Below, piece by piece: positions 21,601 to 32,443 of a DNA stretch of 64,000 nt; position 1 is the stretch's first letter, and each line of letters opens with the position of its first letter. The notes beneath the pieces are model-generated. The model saw only the letters and a list, made by a program, of their open reading frames with translations. It searched no databases and was not told where the DNA came from. Source of the stretch: Heterocephalus glaber (lineage: Eukaryota; Chordata; Mammalia; Rodentia; Bathyergidae). The position numbers and the translations under genes were made by a program. The DNA lies in assembly GCF_000247695.1 (NCBI RefSeq), contig NW_004624730.1, forward strand, positions 26,871,507-26,935,506, in the 5' to 3' direction.

Positions 21601-22491
21601 TCCTCCCCCCAACTGAGCCCACATCCTACTTAAAAAATAACATTGCATTCCACATTTGAACCTGTGCTTGCTAATTACAGCCTCTGAAAATAATTCCACA
21701 GCTAGAGTGTAGATTTGAAAGTCTTGTCAGTCCTTTAACCTCGGGTTGGAAAAGGCGCCACCATAATACTCTCAAGAGTGCATAGGCTAAAGGTGCTCGG
21801 AACCAGAGAGAAGCACAAAAGGGAGCAAGGAAAAGGCAGTAGAAAGAAGGGATAAAAGAGGATCAGGGAAATTCTATAATTAAGCTATACTTTCTGGCTG
21901 CTTCTGGCAGCTGTCTAAGTGAGAGAGGGCATCCGAAGGAGGCGGTCACAGACACAGGGGCAGCCCAGCCCCCTCCTTGGGCAGGCCAAGCCGGGCCTAT
22001 CATTCTGCACTGTGCGTACTTCACAGGACAATGCAGGGCAGCTTATATCCAGCACCTGTCAGCTTCGGAGACTCCCAGCTGCAGCACTGTTATTGCTGTC
22101 ATCTGCCTAATCCAGAAGGAGAGACATTTATTGTATCTAGAAAGATTAGGATAAAATATCTTTGGGTGTTCTTATGAAAGAAAACACATGCCTCTTGTAA
22201 CTGGGCTTGCTTTCTTCTTATCCTTCCCAACTTAATTTTTTTTATTAAAGGAAGAAACCTGCCCTTGCAGCTGTATATTTCACCCCCACATTAATGATGT
22301 ACACACCAAAAACAGTTTAAATTTAGCCTGATAACCAGCCGCGAGGCTCCTTCTCATCTCACCATGAGGCACGTCCTGCCTCCATATGCTTTACGCAGTC
22401 CCATTGACTTGGAGTGGAACCTGTGCAGGGACTGAAGCAGGATATTGACCGTAACTGTTAGAGGAAATGGTATTTTCATTAGAGGATACAT
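21601..22491. other. Repeat-free stretch, candidate regulatory DNA
   Basis: No SINE or LINE recognised. It contains homeobox-type core sites such as 'gctaattacagc' (21669) and a GC-richer part at 21940-22100. No exon recognised. Confidence 0.3.
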
Positions 22492-22506
22492 TCAGATTTT
22501 TTCTTT

Positions 22507-22588
22507 CTTTTATCGGTACCAGAGATGGAACTTGGGTCCTTGCACTTGCGCAGCAGGCAGCAAAACCACTGAGCTAAATCCCCGGCCC
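22507..22588 (-). mobile_element. ID SINE, antisense, with target-site duplication
   Basis: 'tcggtaccagagatggaact', 'gcgcagcaggcagcaaaacc', 'actgagctaaatccccggcc'. TCAGATTTTTTCTTT flanks it at 22492-22506 and 22589-22603. Confidence 0.96.
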
Positions 22589-22603
22589 TCAGATTTTTTC
22601 TTT

Positions 22604-23004
22604 TCCATGAGACTTTTTTAATGGGGTTAAAATTGGAGGAAATGCCATATAAGCTGTCAGATTCTCAGCAGTTCCAACTGTGGATTGAGCGCAGAAGGCA
22701 TGACATTCAGTGGATGCTGGAAATCTACTCTTGGAACAGATGGCTGAATAAAGCAATGGATGAATGGGTTTACATCAGCAAATCGTTTTGCTTTTCAACA
22801 TCAACTGAATCAGAGGAGTCTTATTCACATATTAAATGTCTTTATCAATAAGTACTCATAGGAACTCCTTCAGAAAAATTTGTTCTTGTCCCAGGAAGGA
22901 CATGCATGCTAGAGAATCCTGCAATATCATCTAAAACAAATTAAATCATCAATTCATTCCTGTCCCATTCAGGAAACTGGCTGACTGAGACTACCAGTAC
23001 TACA
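22604..23004. other. Unique sequence, nothing certain
   Basis: 22621-22851 (+) is open for 76 codons, rich in W, S and E, without a match I know. No splice context supports an exon. Confidence 0.35.
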
Positions 23005-23085
23005 CACCATGAGTCCAGATAGTATAGTAGACACACAATAAAGAAATGTTTGCCTAAGAAATGAATGAATGAATGAATGAATGAG
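23005..23085 (+). mobile_element. LINE-2 3' end with (GAAT)n
   Basis: 'agtatagtagacacacaata', 'aagaaatgtttgcctaagaa' and (ATGA)n match the L2 3' terminus, whose tail is a tetranucleotide repeat. Confidence 0.75.
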
Positions 23086-23159
23086 TTGGTACTAATATTC
23101 ATAAGGATAGTTGTGGTAATAATGATTCATATTAGCCACACTATTAGTTATAATGTTCA

Positions 23160-23345
23160 TGACAATCATGGTAATGTGTGATAATTATAGTTGACATTAA
23201 CACAGCATTTCATAGTTTCAAAAATTAACATCATCATATAATAGGTATATTAATCTCCATTTTTAAGATCGAGAATCTCAGTTGGAACAAATTAAATGAT
23301 TTAGTCCTTAGTTTCCATGCGGTAGATCAGAGTAGTTTCTATGCG
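23160..23345 (+). mobile_element. MIR SINE, diverged
   Basis: 'cacagcatttcatagtttca', 'ataggtatattaatctccat', 'ttttaagatcgagaatctca', 'aaattaaatgatttagtcc' follow the MIR order. Confidence 0.7.
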
Positions 23346-23354
23346 GTAGATCAA
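23311..23354. repeat. 24-bp tandem duplication
   Basis: 'gtttccatgcggtagatca' at 23311 recurs at 23335 with one change ('gtttctatgcggtagatca'). Confidence 0.9.
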
Positions 23355-24292
23355 CTCTTATCTTGACAGGCAGACAGGGCTCAGCCATGATAGGACACTG
23401 CCCTTGTGCACCCAGAGGTTGACACACGTAACCTGGACCACCAGGAAGTAAGGACCAACGGGGGTGAACAGCCAGAGTGCTGACAGCCTGACTTTGGGCT
23501 GGGATGTTTCCTGCAGTCGGTCTTCCTCTTGCTTCCCAAACCTACCCCCTTCCCGCACTGTCCCTCAAGTCACACAGGAGGTAAATTTGCCTAGGAAGCC
23601 GACCTTTACATGGCCTAGTTTCAATCAGGCCCATTCCATCAGGAAGAAAGACTCTCAGGACAGTAAGTAAGTTAGTTCCATGTGCTCCTGTAGTTGATAT
23701 TAGGGAGAAAGGAGGGAGAAATAGAAGTACTACTTTAAAAAACAGAACAAATACAAAACAGTTCTTCATTAGGACCTCGAAAGAGGAGATAAAAGGACTC
23801 AGAAGGCAGATTTGAAGATTCAAGGATGGCAACAGAATGTGCTGTGACCATTGCAGGAACCTGGGCTAGTCCTTCAGAAGCCTGGCCCCAACCATAAGTT
23901 TCAGGCTGACTTGCCTTTTGCTTTGCTTTGTTTGTTTGTTTTAGGGGGGTTACTTGTTTGTTTTTGTCCCCTCCTTCCCTCTTGCCTTTCGTTTTTATTA
24001 TTTATTGATTACTAGGGGAAATATTCAACTGGGGTTGATGAGCACAATCCATAATACCTTAAAAACACTTAACTGAAGTTCAAAATGAACAATCATCTGT
24101 CCTGTGTAATTATTTGTACAAAGGAAAAAGAGAAGAGGTAAATTACAATTTTTCTAAGCTATTAACGTTTAGGTTTCGTAATATTTTACATTTTTCTTAA
24201 CAGTAGCAAAACTTTATTAAAGGTAAGAAAAGAAACAGGCTCTGAAGAGAAAGTTGGGGCCAAGTAAAAGTAGGAAAATAAGTACACTACAG
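23355..24292. other. Unique sequence, no gene recognised
   Basis: Opposing short open frames at 23464-23670 (+), 23542-23832 (-) and 23358-23558 (-) have no recognisable product. Confidence 0.4.
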
Positions 24293-24372
24293 CAGGGATG
24301 GTGAACCTTTTAGAGCTTTCAATGATACAAACAGCCCGCTGTGGCACTCGAGCTGGAGGCTTGCCACCACTC
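24293..24372 (+). mobile_element. 80-bp hAT-like miniature element, copy 2
   Basis: Same length as copy 1 and alignable without gaps. Starts CAGGGATGGTGAACC and ends TTGCCACCACTC. The flanking 8-mers CACTACAG (24285-24292) and TCCTACAG (24373-24380) agree at 6 of 8 bases, as expected for the 8-bp duplication of hAT transposons. Confidence 0.8.
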
Positions 24373-24380
24373 TCCTACAG

Positions 24381-25320
24381 CCTGAGGGCGGCCACCATGC
24401 AAGAGTGAACACAGTGGCCGTATTTTACATTTTTAACATTTACACAAAGTGCATCTTTGTGATGCACTATGAAGTAAAAAACAGTTCTAGCAGAAGACAG
24501 ACTTCATTCTGTGTAAGGATTTGCAGTCATTTTACATGACTCTTTGAGTGGTTCATGTTTGAATACTCAGATACACAATACATATAATACTAATGCAAAA
24601 GTATGAGAATACGTACAAATGTTAGTTAACTTGTATTGCCTCATGAGAGAAAAAAGAAGCCTATTACTGCTACAGTGAAAGGACATCAAAGGGAAATTGA
24701 TAGATACCTAACTATATGACTATCGAAATGAACTACCTGTATTTTCTTAATTTGCTCCAAAATGTTTCTTGAACATTAACTTTTCATCAACGTGATCTAC
24801 CAAGGAGGCTAAAATGAGCCAGGAAATTGATCTTTAGCCTGGAAAATTCTGATTAAAATGGTAACTATTTTGACAAAAAAAAATGAAAATGAAAATATAC
24901 ACTCAGGTGGGCGTATGGGGAGTCATCAGTACTGACCCGCTGTGTGGCCACTGAAGCGATTTCTGATTCTGTCCTTCACATCCCTGTATCAATGGGCCTC
25001 ATCTGGCATTCTGACATAGTCTCTGTGATCAGGCGTAGCCAGATTGTCTCTGATGAAATACAGTTGTGGAGTGGGGAACTTCAAGTAGAGCCTACAGAGC
25101 ATTAGCTTTAGAAGAGAATACAATCCCTCACACCCCTGTACTCAAAAGGGTTCTACAGTTACCACCTAAGTTTGCTTTTGAACACAATGAATGCTGAATT
25201 TCCCTCCTAAAAGTTATATAGTACAAATGAATATAAAAGGATTTGGGCTTAAATTATATTTCTCTAATTTATTCTAGGTATAATCTTTTTTATACTTAAC
25301 TATTAATATCCTGTAAGATA
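24381..25320. other. Unique AT-rich sequence, nothing recognised
   Basis: No coding or repeat signal recognised. Confidence 0.45.
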
Positions 25321-25324
25321 TATT

Positions 25325-25430
25325 ACAGTAGTATTTCTCAAACCTAATTGATCAGAACAAAGAAACCACAAGCAATTCCAATAGAGAGTCACTGGGCAAA
25401 TGTGCATTTGATGCTATGAAGTCCTCGTTC
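25325..25430. mobile_element. Possible MER5-type DNA transposon relic
   Basis: 'atttctcaaacctaattgat', 'cactgggcaaatgtgcattt', 'gatgctatgaagtcc' weakly follow the MER5 order. Too diverged for certainty. Confidence 0.3.
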
Positions 25431-25460
25431 CAAAGTATCCTAATGACAATTCATCTAAAG

Positions 25461-25543
25461 GGGATTTAGCTCAGTGGTTCCACCACCTGCCTTGCAAGAG
25501 CAAGGACCCGAGTTTGATCCCCGGTACAAAAAAAAAACCCCAA
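25461..25543 (+). mobile_element. ID SINE with target-site duplication
   Basis: 'gggatttagctcagtggttc' and 'gagtttgatccccggtac' with an A tail. AATTCATCTAAAG at 25448-25460 and 25544-25556 is a perfect 13-base duplication (its last base may belong to the element). Confidence 0.97.
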
Positions 25544-25573
25544 AATTCATCTAAAGCAAAACTAATATAGATT

Positions 25574-25575
<2 letters not shown>

Positions 25576-25609
<34 letters not shown>
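25576..25609. repeat. (GA)n microsatellite
   Basis: About 17 GA units. Confidence 0.97.
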
Positions 25610-25611
<2 letters not shown>

Positions 25612-26379
25612 GAATACCTGAAGGCTATGTACTTATATAGTGATATATGCATACATATACACATATATAAAAAAAAATGCATTTACATATAACTTGAAAC
25701 TAAACTTGTGTAAGAAGTGACATGAGCTGTTTGTACCCAGAAAACTCATAATCTTCCTCCTTACTTTAAAATTGGGAGACTGCACATATCTATTCTTAGT
25801 GTGCTTTTGACTTAAAGCTTTGCTTGGTTTGAGGTCACAGCTGCTGCAAAGCACTCTGGGTGGCTCCTTTCCATCCTTTGAAACAACTGGTAGGAACCTA
25901 GCAAGAGGCCATCAACCCAGCTGTTCAATCTTACTTTCTAACTTTAGCAAGTCACTGTGCCACTAATGTCAGTCACTAGGGCATGCCTCATTGAAAACCA
26001 CACCATTGGAGCTGGATTCCTATCCCCCCTAAAAAAACTCCAGGCACCCAGAGCAAAGTTACACCAGTGTACCAACCACAGTATCGCTCATATGTCAGTT
26101 TCAGGATGCATGTGACCTGATTTATGTGGAGGACACCACAAATCGGCATGCCACCACCTTTCCCCCCAGTTCAGCCACTGAAGAAAGTTTACCAACAAGC
26201 AGCAGCAGAGCCCACAGCCTAGAGTCTAGAAGACTACAGAAACCATCTTTGGATTTCAGAGTCTTGCACACACGCTGTGCTGTCTGGGGGATTTCTTACT
26301 AAAATGCAGGAGGAGTGATTTCCACAGTGCTAATGTACCACACACCCGTCATGAGGCCCTCATACTGCAATTACTCAAT
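25610..26379. other. Unique sequence, nothing recognised
   Basis: A TA-rich run at 25635-25672. No gene or repeat recognised. Confidence 0.45.
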
Positions 26380-26880
26380 TTGATTGATTGAACATGCCCT
26401 CATCCCAGATTCTTTTCATTTTTTTAAATTGCATGTTCATTGTAATTACTTGTCCCCAAACTGGAGATTGCAGAATTTTTTGACTGTTTATTATCCTTTG
26501 AGAGTTACTAATTAAAATAATTTCTTTCAGTGAAAAGAGTTGCTCTTTTCCTGAATTTCTTCAGAGGCTGCTGCTAAGAATGCCTTGCTAAGCTCCCCTG
26601 TAATTCACTGCCTCCATTGTTAACATATGCAGGGACTTAAAGCACATTAAACGATTTATACAAATGGAAACAAAATGTCCTTTGAGTTCTATTGATAATT
26701 TAACCTTTAGCGTTTTGGACTCAATCCCAATTCTCAGGAATTAGGGACAGCCATTGAATGAAACCATTATGTAAAACATTGTTGTGGGAATTATTTTGTG
26801 TGAAAATGTATACAGTATATCATTTAAAATGTCTTTGAAGGTAGGCTTTCATAATTCATAATTAAAATGTATATGTCTTT
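26380..26880. other. Repeat-free AT-rich block, candidate conserved non-coding element
   Basis: 500 bases without recognisable repeat and dense in homeodomain-type cores: 'tttgattgattgaacatg', 'attgtaattacttg', 'ttactaattaaaataatt', 'acattaaacgatttat', 'cataattaaaatg'. Such composition is common in developmental enhancers. This is inference; no conservation data are available here. Confidence 0.35.
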
Positions 26881-27029
26881 TATGGCTTCTCTACTGTGTA
26901 CTTTCCCTCTGAGGGCAACAGAAGTAATCTTCAACAAGCAAATGAGCCCACAGCCTGGATGTCAGGGAAGTGGTCACTCAGGGGGACTGGAGGGTCTGGA
27001 AGGGACCAGGAAGGGCACTTCTTGAAGCT

Positions 27030-27145
27030 GAGATAGTCCCGGTTCTTGATCCAGGAGCTGCTTATGTGGGTGTGTCACTTTATGAAAATTTATCCAGCAG
27101 TATATTTGTGATTTATATATTTTTCTACAAAAATTCGGGTTTGGT
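27030..27145 (+). mobile_element. Old LINE-1 (L1M-type) 3' fragment
   Basis: 'gtgggtgtgtcactttatga', 'aaatttatccagcagtatat', 'ttgtgatttatatatttttc' match the last bases of an old L1 3' UTR. Confidence 0.65.
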
Positions 27146-27241
27146 TTTCAAAGTAACTAAGAAATTACTGCCCTTCTTTCAGATATATTCAGGGATATAT
27201 TTTTCACCCAGCACAGGCAAAAGAATGAACCTAAGATCTTA

Positions 27242-27348
27242 GCCAGGCATGGTGGCCTACGATGGTAATCCCAGCACTCAGGAGGGTGGAGAGTTCAAGG
27301 CCAGCCTGGGATGCATAGCAAGATCCTGACTCAAAACAAACAGAAAGA
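27242..27348 (+). mobile_element. B1 SINE, shortened
   Basis: 'agccaggcatggtggcctac', 'ggtaatcccagcactcagga', 'gttcaaggccagcctgggat', 'agatcctgactcaaaac'. Confidence 0.93.
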
Positions 27349-27858
27349 ACAAACCTTGGGCATTTACAAAGAATGGAAATAAGATTATTTTTTTAAATTA
27401 AAAAGTGACATAGGGCAACCCATTCTGGACCCCTCCTGTCTCCCAGGAGCTATTCTTATCTCCCATTCCTATTCTCCAATAAATTTTCCTACTCTTAACC
27501 TCCATTGTGTGGATGAACTCAGCATATCCAACATCTAGCATGATGGGAATAACATCTATTTGTCCGATATCACCCCTTCTATCTCTCTTAGACAGAAGCT
27601 ATCTTTCTAAATTCTTCCTACTCTTAAAAAAAATGACATATAATACTTGGTTTAAGCAATCCAATGTGACAAAATATCTGAGAAATTGGGGGATATTTGA
27701 GTATATACTAGGTATTAAATGCTATTTAGAAACTTTCTGCCTTGACATGGTACAATGAGAAATTTACAAAAATCATTTGTTGTATTTTCTCAAAAAGTTT
27801 AACCTAACTTAATCATAGATCATGTATGATATCAGTCTAAGTCTTTGAAAAATATTTT
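27349..27858. other. Unique sequence, nothing recognised
   Basis: 27507-27758 (+) is open for 83 codons but resembles no protein I know. Confidence 0.4.
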
Positions 27859-27932
27859 AGGACTTGGGAGTATAGCTTAGCAGTAGAGCACTTGCCTTGC
27901 ATACACAAGGCCCCTCATTCAACCACACATTT
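27859..27932 (+). mobile_element. ID-like SINE, diverged
   Basis: 'aggacttgggagtatagctt', 'agcagtagagcacttgcctt', 'caaggcccctcattcaacc'. Confidence 0.75.
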
Positions 27933-27964
27933 GGGTGCAATAAAAGTATTTGTTACTGTATAAA

Positions 27965-28185
27965 AGAATGCTCTTTCTCTCAAGAGATGCACACTAAAGT
28001 ATTTATGATGAAATCTCATGTTGCCACTAACTTGATTCCAAATAGTTTAGCTTGAAGTGGGGAGGGGGTACCCACAGAAATGTGGCAACATGTTAACAAT
28101 TGCTGAGTCCAGATGAAGGAAGAAGGACTATACTCTTTTTCAAGTTTGAAATGTTTGCATGAAAAAAAATAAAGAAATTGTTAAT
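27965..28185 (+). mobile_element. Old LINE-1 (L1M-type) 3' end
   Basis: 'gagatgcacactaaagtatt', 'atttatgatgaaatctcatg', 'gtggcaacatgttaacaatt', 'gctgagtccagatgaaggaa', ending 'aagtttgaaatgtttgcatg' and AATAAA. The whole order fits an old L1 3' UTR. Confidence 0.8.
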
Positions 28186-28805
28186 CTTGCTAGATATGAA
28201 AATGGTACCTTTGCTATATAAAAAAACCTCCTATTTTTAAGAGATAACTAAGTAGTTGGTGATAAAGTATTGTATCCATTATTTGCTTAAAAATACATCC
28301 ATTAAAGAATACTTGAAACAAATATGACAAATATTAACAATTCCTAAATCCTAATAAGATGTATATGGTATTCTACCAAAGTAGAATTTTTCCTTGCACA
28401 TTTGACATTTTATAACAGATGTTAAAATAGCAAGGTTTTATGCTATTTATTTGCTCTTTAATAATAAAATCCCTTCCCAGTCTTTTTGCTTTCAAATTTT
28501 CAAAGTCAGTTTCAGTAGGTTTTCTCTCTACAATTAATATTCATGTTATTCTCCATAAATTGATACAGCCCGAGAGACACACCCTTAAACTCAGTAGACC
28601 CAGAATTCAGATTCTTTGTGAATAAAGTCAAATGGCATAACCTTCCTCTGTCCTCCAGTTCAAACAATAATTAAGGGAAGGAATGGTAAATGACCTAAGA
28701 GAAATACTGAAGTCTGTTATGCAACTTGAATATTGTGGAAGGTTTTCCAAAAGCAGGCTATGATATTCTTACCCTGAAAACAACAGTTTCGAGAATGTAC
28801 TTTTT
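28186..28805. other. Unique AT-rich sequence, nothing recognised
   Basis: No gene or repeat recognised. Confidence 0.45.
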
Positions 28806-28807
28806 CA

Positions 28808-28912
28808 AACGATACATGATGGTACACGCCTATAATCCCAGCACTCTGGAAAGCTGAAGCAGGAGGACCTGTAAATTCAAGCCCTGCCAGGGCAAACAGG
28901 ACTTGATCCTAA
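28808..28912 (+). mobile_element. B1-type SINE without ID half
   Basis: 'tacatgatggtacacgccta', 'taatcccagcactctggaaa', 'tcaagccctgccagggcaaa'. Confidence 0.85.
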
Positions 28913-28977
28913 TATGCATCTTATCAGCTATTAGACAAGACAAAAAGCCCTCAGAATACCTAATGTCATCATTTCAG

Positions 28978-29061
28978 CATGTGGTGGCGAACCTATGGCA
29001 CACATGCCGATGTTGGTTGTTTGTTATCATTGAAGTTCTAAAAAGTTCTCACCCTCATCTG
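28978..29061 (-). mobile_element. 80-bp hAT-like miniature element, copy 3, antisense
   Basis: Reverse complement gives the shared 'cttcaatgataacaaac' centre and the 'gccataggttcgccaccac' end of copies 1 and 2. Ends are less well preserved. Confidence 0.65.
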
Positions 29062-29165
29062 TTCCTCTGACTCAGTTTCCCACCATTACCTTTTATACAC
29101 AAAGACCTTAAAACAAAGCCTGACAAACAGAAAGCCATCAATAAACATTAGCTATTATTATCAGG
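29062..29165 (-). mobile_element. MIR SINE fragment, antisense
   Basis: 'ctgactcagtttcccaccat', 'gcctgacaaacagaaagcca', 'tcaataaacattagctatta' fit reverse-complement MIR. Confidence 0.7.
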
Positions 29166-29224
29166 ACAAAAATATCCACCCAATAAATTTACCAAGTTGT
29201 TGGTCTCCCAATGAAGCGCAAGAA

Positions 29225-29297
29225 CTTCACTTGCATCATTACCTCACTTAATACTTAGAATAGTCCTGAAAAAAAGAGAATATTATCACTAGTATAG
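29225..29297 (+). mobile_element. MIR SINE, left half, split by later insertions
   Basis: 'ttcacttgcatcattacctc', 'acttaatacttagaatagtc', 'gagaatattatcact' match the MIR core up to the point where it resumes at 35271 with 'cctattttatgagtgaggaa'. Confidence 0.75.
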
Positions 29298-29959
29298 TTT
29301 GCTTTTTTTAAAGTGAAACATTTATTGGTACATTTTAGATATACATAATGATAACATTCATCATGGGGAATTTGCACCTGTACACGATATATACTGCCTC
29401 TTCTTTTTTTTTTCCTATTCCTCTCTCCTCTTGGGCCCCCTCCCTATACATAAAAAGCTTTGTTTTCATTTTTTCCTTCTATTTTCACTTTTGTTTCTTT
29501 TCCCTTCCTTCCTTTCCCTCTCCCTCTTCCCTTGTTCCCCTTTCCATTTGAACATTTTCTTCCCATTTCCCAATATCTACTGTACATTTTAGTCCTTATT
29601 TCCACCTTTCAGTTTCTCACATCAAAGAAACAATGTGGTATTTAAACATGTGTTTATGGTTTATTTCACTTAACAGTATGTTCTCAAGGTGCATCTATTT
29701 AGCTAAAAATATCTCAAGCTTATCCTTCTTTACGACAGAGTAGTACTTCATTGTATGAAAAAAAAAAAATCCCAAATCTTCTTTATCCATTTGTCACTTG
29801 ATGGGCATTTGGGTTGTTTCCAAGATTTAGCTATTACAAATTGTGCTGCTATAACCACGAGTGTGCATATGTTGCTGTGGTATGATGCTTTTAATTCTTT
29901 CTGGAAGATACTAAGGAGAACAGCTGGGTTAAATGGAACCTTTAGTTTTAGTTTTTTTT

Positions 29960-30055
29960 GGTTTTTTTCGTTTTTTGTTTTTGGTACCAGGGATGGAACT
30001 CGGGTCCTTGCGCTTGCGCAGCAGGCAGCGAAACCACTGAGCTAAATCCCCAGCC
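29960..30055 (-). mobile_element. ID SINE inside the L1, antisense
   Basis: 'ttggtaccagggatggaact', 'tgcgcttgcgcagcaggcag', 'actgagctaaatccccagcc'. The L1 bases 'tagttttagtttttt' occur on both sides (29943-29957 and 30058-30072), a target-site duplication. Confidence 0.96.
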
Positions 30056-31276
30056 CCTAGTTTTAGTTTTTTGAGGAATCTGCACACTGATTTCCACAGT
30101 GGTTACATCAGTCTAGACTGCCACCAACCCTGGGGAAGTGTTCATCTGTTTATTTGCTGTTTCTATTTCTTTATCTGAGAAGTGTCTATTCATTTCAGAT
30201 GCCTGTTTTTGGACTGGGTCTTTAAATCTGGGGGGGGGTCTGATTTTTTTGAGTTCTTTATATATTCTGGATAGTAGTCCTTTATCTGAGGAACAGCTGG
30301 AAAAAATTTTTTCCCACACTATGGGTTGTCTCTCCACTCTGTTAGTGGTTCCTCTTGCTGTGCAAAAGCTCTTTAATATCTGTAGTTCCACGTCCAGCAT
30401 GAGGGACAAATTATGGTGTGAACTCCAAAGGGGATGGGTAGCAAAAAAACCAAACAAACAAAAAACTCTTTAATAAGATTAGATCCCAGTTATAGATTCT
30501 TTCTGATATTTCCTGTGTAATCTGGGTTTTGCTCATAAAGTCTTTGTCTACACCAATGTCTTTGAGAGTTCTACATACTCTATCTTAAGTGTTTCTGTTT
30601 TTAATATTTAGATCTTTAATCCATTTTAATTTTAGTTTAGAGCATGGTGAAAGATATGGGTCTAGTTTCAGTCTTTGGCATGTGGAAAGCCAGTTTTTCC
30701 AGCACTATTTATTGAAGACACTGTCTTCCACTGAAGATGTTCAGCTTTGTCAAAGATAAGGTGGCTGAGTGTGTTTGGAGTCATTTCTGCATCTTCTAAT
30801 CTGTTCCACTGATCCTTGAGTCTGTTTTTTTGTCAGTCCCATGCTGTTTTTTCACAGTAGCTTTGCAGTATAATTTAGTCAGGGATTGTGATACTCCCTG
30901 CCTTGCCTTTGTTGCCCAGAATTGTCTTTGCTATTCTAGGTCTCTTCTGGTTCCAAATGAATTTTAGGATTGGTTTTTCTTTTTTCTAATTCTGTGAGAT
31001 ATGCTGTTGGAATTGATTGGAATTGTATTAAATTTGTATAAAAATTTTTAAAGTATGGTCATTTTCACTATATTAATTCTTCCTACCCAAGAACAAGGGA
31101 TATCTTTCCATTTTCTGATATCTTTGTCGATCTCCTTTTACAGAGTACTGTAATTTTCAATGTAGAGGTCTTTTACTTCCTTTGTTATATTGATTGTTAG
31201 GTATTTCAATTTTTTGGATGCTATTGTGAAAGGTGTTGTTTCCCTAGTTTGTTTCTCGGGTGAATTGGTTATTCAT

Positions 31277-31654
31277 TTACAGGAGGGTTATTGATTTTTG
31301 AGTGTTGACTTTGTATCCAGCTATGCTACTGAATTTGGTTACTAAGTCTGGAAGTCTTTTGGTGGAGCTTTTGGGGTCTGCTATGCAGAGTATCATGTTA
31401 TCAGCAAATAATGGTAATTTAACTTCTTTCCTATCCTTATTCTTTTTATTCCTCTCTTGGCTAATGTTTCCAGAATTATATTGAATAAGAATGCTGATAC
31501 TGGACATCTTTGTTTTGTTCCTGACTTGAGTGAAAGCTTTCAGTTTTTGTCCATTTAGTATGATGTTGGCTGTTGGCTTGTCATAGATGGCCTTTATCAG
31601 ATTGAGATAAAGACCATCTATTCCAGTTTTCTGTAGGTTTTTTTTTTTTATCAT
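31277..31654 (-). pseudogene. L1 ORF2 reverse-transcriptase fragment
   Basis: A 125-codon open stretch of the L1 reverse transcriptase. The thumb-side 'YDKPTANIILNGQKLKAF' and the catalytic-box region 'LPLFADNMIL' are recognisable. The usual FADD catalytic box reads FADN (codons at 31408-31397), which removes the second metal-binding aspartate, and the RQGCPLSP region is unrecognisable between them. Stops occur on both sides, so this is a dead fragment. Confidence 0.9.
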
Positions 31655-32206
31655 GAATGAATGTTGTACCTTGTCAGATGCTTTTTGTGCATCTGTTGAG
31701 AGGATATGACTTTTGTTCTTGGCTCTGTTAATACAGTGTATTACATTTATAGATACCCATCCCTGTTCCCAGGTATGAATACTACTTGGTCATGGTGTAT
31801 AATCTAGTTGATAATTTCCTGCATTCCGTTCACCAGTATCTTACTGAAGATTTTTGCATCTATGTTCATTAGGGAGACTGGCGTGTAGTGGGTTTTTTTT
31901 TTAATATTTGTTTTATATAGTTAGGTGCACTGCTTTGGTGCATATGTATTTATGATTATTATCTCTTTCTCTTGGATTGTTCCCTTTACAAGGATGTAGT
32001 GACCTTCTTTGTCTCTCTTAATCACTCTTGGTTTGCAATTCACTTTTTTTAGAGTTACAGTCTATGAATTAAATGTGTTTCTTGTATGTAGCATATTGTT
32101 AATCTTGCTTCTTGATCCATTCTGCCACTCTGTTTCTTTTGATTGGTGAATTGAGACCATTAACATTGATGGTTATAACTGATAAGTACTGACTTATCCT
32201 GTCATG

Positions 32207-32443
32207 TTATTTTCCTGTTGTTGGCTCCCTTCTTTCCTCATCTGTTTCGTTTCTTGCCTTGCCTGGTGGATTCATTTTGTTGGAGTTCATGGAGCTGTAA
32301 TCTTTGTTATCTCTTTCTAGAATATCCTTCAGAACACTTTGGAGGGCTGGTTTGGTGGTCATGAATTTCTTCATGTGTTCTTTGTCATGGAAGTATCTTA
32401 TTTCTCCATTAATTTTGAAAGATAGTTTTGTGGGGTACATCAA
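32207..32443 (-). pseudogene. L1 ORF1 C-terminal fragment
   Basis: The 78 open codons hold the ORF1p C-terminal domain: 'PTKLSFKINGEIRYF', 'FMTTKPALQSVLKDIL' and a basic tail ending at the stop codon at 32209. ORF1p is the RNA-binding chaperone of the L1 particle. Upstream the frame is broken by stops, so ORF1 is no longer complete. Confidence 0.88.

Noticed and set aside
30138..30473. Opposing 111- and 114-codon frames near 30.1-30.5 kb
   Set aside because: Both lie inside the decayed L1 ORF2 C-terminal region; neither matches ORF2 in the correct frame over its length.
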